This document shows, piece by piece, positions 57,331 through 64,000 of a DNA stretch of 64,000 nucleotides. A model generated the notes under the pieces. It ran no database searches. It was not told the DNA's origin and saw only the letters and a list, made by a program, of their open reading frames with translations. Numbering within the stretch: position 1 is the stretch's first letter; every line of letters starts with the position of its first letter. This stretch comes from Gaiellasilicea sp963705515 (GTDB taxonomy: Bacteria > Actinomycetota > Thermoleophilia > Gaiellales > Gaiellaceae): NCBI GenBank assembly GCA_963705515.1, contig CAVPJV010000007.1:1-64000 (forward strand), in the 5' to 3' direction. Made by a program: the position numbers and the translations under genes.

Positions 57331-59343
57331 GTGTCGCACGACACCGACAAGCTGATCCGTCAGCTCTCGCTGGTCGCCTTCCTGATGGCGGAGCGGCGGC
57401 CGCTGACGGCTCGTGACGTCAAGGGCAACGTCGAGGGGTACTCGGAGATGTCGGACGAGGCGTTCGCACGCCGCTTCTACTCCGACCGCGCCGAGCTGAT
57501 CGCGCTCGGCGTCCCGCTCCACTCCCAGCGCGACGAGTTCACCGGCGAGGAGCTGTACACGCTCCGCTCGGAGAACTACTTCCTGGACGAGCTCGAGCTC
57601 GACGACGACGAGCTGGCGGCACTGCAGACGGCGCTCTACATGCTCGAGGGGACGTTCGCGTACGCCGAGCCGCTGCGGCTGGCGCTGCAGAACCTCGCGC
57701 TCGGCCGCCCCGGGTTCGACGACGCGCCGACGGAGACGGCCGCGAGCGTCCAGGTGCGCGATCCCGACTACTCGCCCGAGATGGCCGGCCGCCTGTCGAA
57801 GCTCGAGTCGGCGATCTCCAAGCAGCGGACGATCAAGTTCAGCTACTGGTCGCCCCGGCGCGACCAGACGCGCGAGCGGACGCTGAATCCCTACGCTTTG
57901 CGGCGCGACCGAGGCACCTGGTACGTCGTCGGCCACGATCTCGACAACGACGACGTCCGCACCTTCCGCGTCTCCCGCGTGCGCAGCGACATCCGCTTCG
58001 CCACCCGCCGCGAGCGCGACTTCCGCCTCCCGCCGGACTTCGACGTCGACGCCTACCGCGTCGGCGAGGACTGGCAGCACGGCCCCGTTCAGGGCACGGC
58101 GAAGATCGAGGTCAACGGCGACACGGCCTGGTGGGTACATCGCACCCTGCACGAGGCCGGGACGCTCGCGGACGGCGTCTTCGAGACCGAGTACGCCGCG
58201 ATCGAGCCGCTCGCCGGCTGGGTGCTCCGCCAGAACGGCCGCGCCCTCCCGCTGGAGCCGGAGGAGCTCCGCGCCGCCTGCGCCGAGGGCTTGCGCCGGG
58301 TCCGCGAGGCGCATGAGGCCGAGCCGCCGAAGCTGGCGCGCGAGAAGACCGCCGAGATCTCACCGGACGGCGTCGACCGGCCGGCGCCGGCCGTCGCGCC
58401 CGAGCGTTTCGGGGTGCTGCAGGCGCTCCTCGCGTACCTGCTCGCCGCCTGCGGTGAGGGCCGCGATGCGCAGCTCGACGCCGACGACCTCGCCGCGCGC
58501 TTCCACATCCCGCGCGAGGAGCTTCAGGATCACCTCTCGCTGCTCAACCTCGTCAACTTCGGCGGCGGCTGCTACACGGTCTACGCCGAGCTCGAGGGCG
58601 ACACCGTCCGAGTCGACAAGGAGCTGTACGGCGACGTCTTCCGGCTGGCGCCGCGCCTGACGCCGCTCGAGGCGCGCGCGATCCGGCTCGCGCTCGACAT
58701 CGTCGGGCCGTCGATCGCGGCGCAGGTGCATACGCCGCTCGACCGTGTCCGCAAGAAGCTCGAGGACACGTTCGGGCAGTTCGAGGATCACCAGACGCCG
58801 GAGACTCGTTCGGAGCTGGACGAGGAGGAGCTCGTCGCGACGCTGTCGCGCGGGATCGCGGAGCGCCGCGTCGTCGCGATCGAGTACATGAAGGAGGGCG
58901 AGACGCCGACCGAGCGGCTCGTCGAGCCGTACACGTTCGAGCGCGTGCTCCCGAACTGGATCATCCACACGTGGGACCGCTCCTCGGACGGCGAGCGCTC
59001 CTTCCGCCTCGACCGGATGCGCTCGGCGCGGGTCACCAAAGAGCGCTTCGAGCCCCGCGACGGCTTCGACCCCCACTTCCTCGAGGACGCTCACCAGGTG
59101 CGCGTCCGCTACGCGAAGCCCGTCGCCCGCTATCGCGTCGAGCGCGGCGCGACGAGGCTGACCGACGGGTCGGCCCTCGCGACGCTGCGCGTCGGGACCC
59201 GCGACTGGCTGATCAGCGAGATCCTCGCCGACCGCGGCGAGGCGGTCGTGCTCGAGCCCGCGGACGTCCGGCCCGCGATCGCGAAGCGCGCCGCGCAGCT
59301 CCTCCGAGAGCTCAAGCTCACGCGCGTCAAGCTCCCCGGCTAG
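57331..59343 (+). CDS. pafBC: Fused PafBC-type transcriptional regulator with two WYL regions
   Basis: The 670-residue protein repeats the same unit twice: a winged helix, a WYL domain and a C-terminal extension. The first unit starts TDKLIRQLSLVAFLMAERRPLTARDV, with WYL-like RTIKFSYWSPRRD and GTWYVVGHDLD; the second has ALLAYLLAACGEGRDAQLDADDL and RRVVAIEYMKEGETP. PafB and PafC are separate genes in mycobacteria and naturally fused in some other actinobacteria. In those it activates DNA-damage genes independently of LexA. No proteasome genes are nearby. The stop is shared with the convergent kinase gene (CTAG). Confidence 0.93.
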   Translation: MSHDTDKLIRQLSLVAFLMAERRPLTARDVKGNVEGYSEMSDEAFARRFYSDRAELIALGVPLHSQRDEFTGEELYTLRSENYFLDELELDDDELAALQTALYMLEGTFAYAEPLRLALQNLALGRPGFDDAPTETAASVQVRDPDYSPEMAGRLSKLESAISKQRTIKFSYWSPRRDQTRERTLNPYALRRDRGTWYVVGHDLDNDDVRTFRVSRVRSDIRFATRRERDFRLPPDFDVDAYRVGEDWQHGPVQGTAKIEVNGDTAWWVHRTLHEAGTLADGVFETEYAAIEPLAGWVLRQNGRALPLEPEELRAACAEGLRRVREAHEAEPPKLAREKTAEISPDGVDRPAPAVAPERFGVLQALLAYLLAACGEGRDAQLDADDLAARFHIPREELQDHLSLLNLVNFGGGCYTVYAELEGDTVRVDKELYGDVFRLAPRLTPLEARAIRLALDIVGPSIAAQVHTPLDRVRKKLEDTFGQFEDHQTPETRSELDEEELVATLSRGIAERRVVAIEYMKEGETPTERLVEPYTFERVLPNWIIHTWDRSSDGERSFRLDRMRSARVTKERFEPRDGFDPHFLEDAHQVRVRYAKPVARYRVERGATRLTDGSALATLRVGTRDWLISEILADRGEAVVLEPADVRPAIAKRAAQLLRELKLTRVKLPG

Positions 59344-61100
59344 CCCGCCGGCAGGCGCAGGGTGAAGACGGCGCCCGCGCCGGGCGTCGACTCGACGTCG
59401 AGCGAGCCGCCGTGCGCCTCGGCGAAGGATCGCGAGAGGAAGAGCCCGAGGCCGGTCCCGGGTTTCGCAGTACCGGCGACGCGGCCGAACTTCTCGAAGA
59501 TCTGAGCCTGGTGCTCGGGCCGGATGCCAGGCCCCGAGTCGCAGACGTGGACGACGACGCGCCCGTCGTCCGCGCCCGCCTCCACCTTCACCTCGCCGCC
59601 CGAGTCGGAGTACTTGATCGCGTTCGAGATCAGGTTGTCGACGAGCTGCCGCAGCCGCTCCGCGTCCCCGCGCACCTTCGGCAGCGCCGCCGGCAGGTCC
59701 GCCGTCAGCCGGACCTCGTCCTGACCGATCTCGGCAGCGGCGACCGAGTCGCGCACAACCTCCGCCAGGTCGACGTCGTCGAAGCGGTAGCCGAAGGTGC
59801 CGGCCTCGATCCGAGAGGTGTCGAGCACGTCGCCGACGAGCGCCGCCAGCCGGGTCGTCTCGTCCGCGATCACCGCGAGAAACGCCTCGCGCTGTTCCGG
59901 CTTGAGCTCGCGCCACCGCGCCTGCAGCGTGCGGGCGGAGCCGATCACAGCAGCCATCGGGCTGCGCAGCTCGTGCGAGACGAGCGAGACGAAGTCGGCG
60001 CGGAGCGAGGAGAGCCGCCGGAGCTCGTCGACCGTCGCGCGCTCTGCCTCGTAGGTGCGCAGGTTCTGCACCGCCGTCGCGACGAGCCGCCCGAGGAACG
60101 TCACCAGCCCGACCTCCTCCTCCCGGAAGGACGCCGGCTCGGTGCGCGCGATCGCGAGAGCGCCGATCGAGCGCGTTCCGAGCTGCAGCGGCGCGAGCAC
60201 GCGCGCGCGGACGCCGAGCGCGAGCAGCCCGGCCTCCTCCGGGTACCGGTCCTCGGCGATGTCCTCGCGGTAGATCGTCCGCCCCTCCTGGATCACTGCT
60301 TCGAGGATCTCACCCGGCACCGTGATCGCGGTCCCCGGCTCCAGATAGTCCTGGGCGCCGATGCCCGCAGTCGCCATCACGCGGGCGCCGCCTGCCTCGG
60401 CGAGCAGGATCGCGGCGCGATCGAACGGCAGCAGGCTGCGCAGCTCGCGCGCGAACGCGGCAAACGCCCGCTCGAGGTCGAGTGACGAGCCGAGTGCACG
60501 CGCCGCGCGGCTGGTGGCCTCGAGCAGGTCGACCCGGCGGCCGAGCTCGTCGCGCAGGCGCTCCGCTTCCGCGGCCCGCTCCTCGGCATCGTGTGCCTGG
60601 CCACGCTCCATGTCGACGAGCCGACCCACGACCGCGCCGAGCGCCATGGCGACGACGACCCGGAGCACGAGCGCGTCGTAGCGGACGGGAACGTCGAACT
60701 GCGCCTCCCGCCAGAGATCGAGGACGAGCAGGATCGGGAACGTGAGCGCTCCGGCGATCAAGCCACCCGCGAGCCGGAAGAAGAGCGCCGCCTCCAGCAC
60801 GACCAGGAACTGGAGCGCGCGCAGGGGCTGGGCCGGCTCCCACGCGAACACGAACATCAGGGCCGTCGTGATCGCGAAGTCCGTGACGACGCTCAGCGCC
60901 GCGAGATAGCGCAGCCGCCCGCGCCAGCGATACGAGAGCCAGACGAGCAGCAACGCGACGACGGCGTAGGCGCCGACCACGGCCCAGGCGGCCCGCTCGT
61001 ATCCCTGCGACGGGAAGTCGTCGAGGTCGAGCACGACCTTGGTCACTGCCAGCGGGACGAGCGCGACGCGGACGAAGGCGAGGCTCCGGATCAGCCTCAC
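59340..61100 (-). CDS. Membrane sensor histidine kinase with GAF domain
   Basis: From GTG 61100 (overlapping the queG stop) it has 586 residues. The first 170 hold about six membrane helices (LAVTKVVLDLDDFP to LVVAMALGAVVGRLV). A GAF domain covers residues about 200-340 (AILLAEAGGARVMATAGIG, VLAPLQLGTRSIGALAIA). HisKA follows (VSLVSHELRSPMAAVIGSA, phospho-His near 378) and HATPase (QLVDNLISNAIKYS, DSGPGIRPEHQAQIFEKF). No response regulator is adjacent, so the partner is unknown. Confidence 0.92.
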   Translation of the reverse strand: MRLIRSLAFVRVALVPLAVTKVVLDLDDFPSQGYERAAWAVVGAYAVVALLLVWLSYRWRGRLRYLAALSVVTDFAITTALMFVFAWEPAQPLRALQFLVVLEAALFFRLAGGLIAGALTFPILLVLDLWREAQFDVPVRYDALVLRVVVAMALGAVVGRLVDMERGQAHDAEERAAEAERLRDELGRRVDLLEATSRAARALGSSLDLERAFAAFARELRSLLPFDRAAILLAEAGGARVMATAGIGAQDYLEPGTAITVPGEILEAVIQEGRTIYREDIAEDRYPEEAGLLALGVRARVLAPLQLGTRSIGALAIARTEPASFREEEVGLVTFLGRLVATAVQNLRTYEAERATVDELRRLSSLRADFVSLVSHELRSPMAAVIGSARTLQARWRELKPEQREAFLAVIADETTRLAALVGDVLDTSRIEAGTFGYRFDDVDLAEVVRDSVAAAEIGQDEVRLTADLPAALPKVRGDAERLRQLVDNLISNAIKYSDSGGEVKVEAGADDGRVVVHVCDSGPGIRPEHQAQIFEKFGRVAGTAKPGTGLGLFLSRSFAEAHGGSLDVESTPGAGAVFTLRLPAG

Positions 61101-62104
61101 GATCCGCTCCGCTCGTCGATCTGTGCGAGCGCCCACCGGGCGTGCTCGCGCAGAAGCTCGTCGTCGCCGTTCGCGTACGTGGCCACGGCCTCTCGTTCGA
61201 GGTCGCCGCCGACATTCCCCGCTGCGACGAGCGCGTTCCGGCGCAGCCAGCGGGGATCGTTCCTCGGCACGTAGAGCCTGTCGTAGCGGGAGACGAGCTC
61301 CTCGCCGTCGTCCTCGAGCCAGTCGAGCAGCGATACGGCCGGCTCCGCGCCGTCCGGCGGCCGGACCCCCGTCCGGCGCTTCTCGACGCCGCGGTTCCAC
61401 GGACAGACGTCCTGGCAGATGTCGCAGCCGTAGACGGACGCGCCCAGCTCGGCGCGGTACTCGACGGGGACCGGCGCGGGCGCCTGCGTCCAGTACGAGA
61501 GGCAGCGGGTCGAGTCGAGCGTTCCCGGCTCGTCGAGCGCCCCCGTCGGGCAGGCATCGATGCAGAGCGTGCACGAGCCACATCCCGCGTCGAGCGGCTC
61601 GGACGGCTCGACCTCGCGGTCGCTGACGAGCGTCCCGAGCACGACCCAAGAGCCGTGGCGGCGTGTGATCGCAAGCGTGTTCTTGCCGTAGAAGGCGATG
61701 CCCGCCCGCACAGCGCCCTCGCGGTCGACGTGGTCGTTCTCGTCGACGAGGACGCGGTAGCCGCCGCCGAGCGTGCGCCCGAGCGCGTCGAGCTTCTCGC
61801 GCAGCTCGGCGTAGCGGTCGGACCACGTGTAGCGGGCGAGCCGTCCCTCCCCCGGCACCGGCTCGTCGGCGTCGGCGTAGTAGCAGAGCGCCGCCGAGAT
61901 CACTGTCCGGGCACCCGGGAGCAGCTTCTCGGGGTGGCAGGAGACCTCCGGCCGGCGCGTCGTGAAGCCCATCGTCGCGAACAGCCCGCGCTCCTTCCGC
62001 TCGCGGATGTGGCGCTCCGTCTCCTCGTAGTGGGCGGCCGGGGCGGCGCCGATCGCGTCAAGTCCGAGCTCGTCGCCTAGCCGGGTCAGCTCGGCAGCCG
62101 TCAT
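61097..62104 (-). CDS. queG: Epoxyqueuosine reductase QueG
   Basis: QueG carries out the last step of queuosine synthesis with cobalamin and two 4Fe-4S clusters. The clusters are marked by CGSCTLCIDACPTGALDEP and GCDICQDVCPWNRG. The start is ATG 62104; the much longer upstream open frame is a Gly/Arg-rich non-coding strand. The length is 335 residues. A HEAT-like C-terminal stretch (RRNALVAAGNVGGDL) is typical. Its stop overlaps the start of the kinase gene. Confidence 0.95.
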   Translation of the reverse strand: MTAAELTRLGDELGLDAIGAAPAAHYEETERHIRERKERGLFATMGFTTRRPEVSCHPEKLLPGARTVISAALCYYADADEPVPGEGRLARYTWSDRYAELREKLDALGRTLGGGYRVLVDENDHVDREGAVRAGIAFYGKNTLAITRRHGSWVVLGTLVSDREVEPSEPLDAGCGSCTLCIDACPTGALDEPGTLDSTRCLSYWTQAPAPVPVEYRAELGASVYGCDICQDVCPWNRGVEKRRTGVRPPDGAEPAVSLLDWLEDDGEELVSRYDRLYVPRNDPRWLRRNALVAAGNVGGDLEREAVATYANGDDELLREHARWALAQIDERSGS

Positions 62105-62113
62105 GACAGGATT

Positions 62114-63064
62114 GTGCCCGTGCAGGCGGTGCGGATCCATGAGGACGGAGGCCCCGAGGTGCTCCGCTACGAAGAGGTTGCCGACCCGGTCGCCGGGCCG
62201 GGCGAGGTGCTCGTGGAGCTGCGCGCGGCATCGCTCAACCACCTCGACCTCTGGGTACGGAAAGGGCTTCCGTCCGTGCCGAAGCCGCGCATCCTCGGCG
62301 CCGACGGCGCCGGCATCCGGGTCGACACCGGCGAGCGCGTCGTCATCAACCCGGGGCTCGAGCACGGCGACACGATCACGGTGATCGGCGAGCACACCGA
62401 CGGCACGCACGCGGAGCTGATCGCGGTGCCGGAGACGAACGTCTTCCCGCTCGCCGACGGGATCTCGTTCGAGACCGCCGCCGCCTTCCCGCTTGTCTAC
62501 GAGACCGCGTTTCGGATGCTCGTCACGCGGGCGCAGCTCCGGCCCGGCGAGTGGGTGCTGATCTGGGGGATCGGCGGCGGCGTCGCGAGTGCGGCGTTCG
62601 AGATCGCACGCGCGATCGGGGCGAAGACCCTCGTCACCTCGGGCTCGGACGCCAAGCTCGAAACGGCTCGTTCCTGGGGCGCCGACCTGGCCGTCCCCCA
62701 TGCCGAGGCCGCGGCTGCGGCGAAGGAGCTCGGGGGCGTCGATCTCGTCGTCGAGACTGTCGGCGAGGCGACCTGGAAGGACTCGCTCGCCGCTGTCAAG
62801 GCCGGCGGACGCGTCGTCGTCTGCGGCGCCACCAGCGGCCCCAACCCGCCGGCGCAGCTCCATCGCTTCTGGTGGAAGCAGCTGACGGTCTACGGCTCGA
62901 CGATGGGGACGCGCGAGGACTTCCTCGGCGCCTACGGGCTCGTGCGCACCGGCCGCGCGCGGGTGCACATCGACTCGACGTTCCCGCTCTCGGAGATCCG
63001 CGCCGCACACGAGCGGATGGAAGCCGGCGAGCAGCTCGGCAAGATCGTGCTCACGATCCCGTGA
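62114..63064 (+). CDS. Quinone oxidoreductase-like MDR enzyme
   Basis: The 316-residue protein is an NADPH-dependent medium-chain reductase without zinc ligands. SLNHLDLWVRKGLPSVPKPRILGADGAG is the substrate side and WVLIWGIGGGVASAAFEIARAIGA the cofactor loop. FRMLVTRAQLRPGEW and VDLVVETVGEATWKDSLAAV are typical. The GTG at 62114 is used; the GTG at 62120 gives MQAVRIHEDGG and is equally possible. It is divergent from queG by 9 nt. The stop overlaps the next start (GTGA). Confidence 0.88.
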   Translation: MPVQAVRIHEDGGPEVLRYEEVADPVAGPGEVLVELRAASLNHLDLWVRKGLPSVPKPRILGADGAGIRVDTGERVVINPGLEHGDTITVIGEHTDGTHAELIAVPETNVFPLADGISFETAAAFPLVYETAFRMLVTRAQLRPGEWVLIWGIGGGVASAAFEIARAIGAKTLVTSGSDAKLETARSWGADLAVPHAEAAAAAKELGGVDLVVETVGEATWKDSLAAVKAGGRVVVCGATSGPNPPAQLHRFWWKQLTVYGSTMGTREDFLGAYGLVRTGRARVHIDSTFPLSEIRAAHERMEAGEQLGKIVLTIP

Positions 63065-63778
63065 CGGCCGAGCCGGGCAGCAGCGTCGCGCCGTCTCTCT
63101 TCGCACCGCTCGGCCCCACGTACGACCGCTATTCGCGGCTTCTCTCCCTCGGCCAGGACCCCCGCTGGCGTCGGTTCCTGGTCGCGCGGCTCGAGCTCCG
63201 ACCGAACGCACGGGTGCTGGACGTCGCCACCGGCACGGGCGCGGTCGCGCTCGAGCTCGTCCGGCAGCACGGCTGCTCGGTCGTCGGCCTCGACCGGAGC
63301 GCCGACATGCTCGCCGTCGCGCGCGCTCGCATCGCTGCGCGCGGGCTCGCCTCGAGGATCGAGCTGCACGAGGGACGAGCCGAGGCGCTGCCGTTCGCCG
63401 AGGCATCGTTCGACGCCCTGACCGTCACCTACTTGTTGCGCTACGTCGACGACCCGGCCGCGACGCTCCGCGAGCTCGCACGCGTCGTGCGTCCGGGTGG
63501 AACGGTGGCGATGCTGGAGTTCGGCGTCCCGCCGGCACGCGCTGTGCGTGCGCTTTGGGAGCTCTACGTTCGGCTCGTCCTGCCCCTCGCGGGACGCCTG
63601 CTCTCGCCCGGCTGGCACGAGGTAGGACGGTTCCTCGGTCCGAGCATCCGCGACTTCGAGGCGACGCCTGCCGCTGGAGCGCCAGCTCGAGCTGTGGTCG
63701 GACGCCGGGCTGGCGGACCTCCACGCGCGGCGGCTCAGCCTCGGCGGCGGCGTGGTCGTGTGGGGCAGACGCGAATGA
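63061..63778 (+). CDS. ubiE: UbiE/MenG-type methyltransferase, apparent frameshift
   Basis: From GTG 63061 the sequence reads as a class I SAM methyltransferase: FAPLGPTYDRYSRLLSLGQDP, SAM motif VLDVATGTGAVALELV, MLAVARARI and RVVRPGGTVAMLEFG, as in demethylmenaquinone or ubiquinone methyltransferases. The frame breaks at DFEATP; one extra C at 63667-63668 separates it from the C-terminus (LPLERQLELWSDAGLADLHA to VVVWGRRE) whose TGA overlaps the next ATG. As assembled, the frame runs on into the next gene. The repaired length is about 238 residues. Confidence 0.8.
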
Positions 63779-64000
63779 GCGTCGAGCGCCGGCCGGCGTT
63801 CTACGCGCTCGCGCGGGGCGGCTGGCGGGACTACGTGACCCTGCTCCATCTCCCGTACACGCTCTGGCATCTCTCCTATGTCGCGATCGGGGCCGCGCTC
63901 GTGCCGGAGCTCGACGCAGAGCGACTGCTCTGGGGGCTTGCGGCGTTCGCCCTCGCCCTGGGCGTGGGCGCACACGCCCTCGACGAATTGCACGGCCGCC
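63775..64000 (+). CDS. Membrane protein, truncated by window end
   Basis: Only the first 75 residues are present, starting MSVERRPAFYALARGG. They contain hydrophobic stretches (LHLPYTLWHLSYVAIGAALV, LLWGLAAFALALGVGAH) and the motif HALDELHG. It looks like an integral membrane protein, perhaps related to prenyltransferase-type folds, but too little is visible. It is translationally coupled to the methyltransferase (ATGA). Confidence 0.6.
   Translation, partial: MSVERRPAFYALARGGWRDYVTLLHLPYTLWHLSYVAIGAALVPELDAERLLWGLAAFALALGVGAHALDELHGR

Noticed and set aside
62105..63406. Long minus-strand open frame upstream of queG
   Set aside because: Its translation is Arg/Gly-rich and lies opposite the clear oxidoreductase and methyltransferase genes.
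1..64000. tRNA, rRNA, insertion sequence or prophage genes
   Set aside because: No conserved tRNA T-loop pattern, rRNA stretch, transposase motif or phage gene was seen by eye; a tRNAscan or ISfinder search would be decisive.

Overview
This is a 64 kb stretch of a high-GC chromosome (about 70% by eye), gene-dense, with no mobile element, phage, CRISPR array, rRNA or tRNA that I could see. The gene content points to an actinobacterium, probably a deep-branching class such as Thermoleophilia (inference). Supporting signs are a division/cell-wall cluster without ftsA, MurE with the meso-DAP motif DNPR, a fused PafBC regulator, a SARP/AfsR-type regulator, and many starts that look leaderless (a TANNNT box 6-9 nt before the start codon). 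No ribosomal or marker gene is present to confirm this.

Layout. 1-8.7 kb: SARP regulator (minus), a small secreted protein, rlmN, a long coiled-coil protein with an MshEN-like domain, and two divergent HExxH proteins. 8.4-13.0 kb (minus): glycine cleavage operon gcvT-gcvH-gcvPA-gcvPB plus an 88-aa protein. 13.0-27.8 kb (minus): the dcw cluster, transcribed mraZ-rsmH-ftsL-ftsI-murE-murF-mraY-murD-ftsW-murG-murC-murB-ftsQ-ftsZ. It has a candidate MraZ operator array and promoter upstream, a consensus-like promoter before ftsZ and a UUCG-loop terminator after it. 27.8-30.9 kb: a winged-helix protein, a PfkB kinase whose start is buried in a long hairpin, and an ECF sigma/ogt pair. 30.9-32.7 kb: three paralogous small secreted peptides with a shared QLGYGPGGP motif, repeated 5' leaders and hairpin elements; this is the most novel-looking locus. 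32.7-37.8 kb: an atypical response regulator, a kelch protein, a UbiB-like kinase and a K+/H+ antiporter. 37.6-44.9 kb: secDF-yajC-tgt, an ankyrin protein and queA. 44.9-48.9 kb: a two-component system with a secreted protein, and a second antiporter. 48.9-55.6 kb: acyl-CoA metabolism genes (hydroxyacyl-CoA dehydrogenase, enoyl reductase-like, thiolase, aldehyde dehydrogenase), a nucleotidyltransferase pair and a hydrolase-cyclase fusion. 55.6-64.0 kb: zinc-ribbon/SPOR proteins, PafBC, a GAF histidine kinase, queG, an oxidoreductase, a UbiE-like methyltransferase and a truncated membrane protein.

The main functional groups are peptidoglycan synthesis and division (14 genes), glycine/C1 metabolism, Sec export and queuosine tRNA modification (tgt, queA, queG).

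Caution on sequence quality: five genes (gcvT, ftsQ, the 47.0-47.6 kb secreted protein, the hydroxyacyl-CoA dehydrogenase and the UbiE-like gene) each need removal of one extra G or C to restore the expected protein. This looks more like assembly error than biology, and their coordinates here span both frames.
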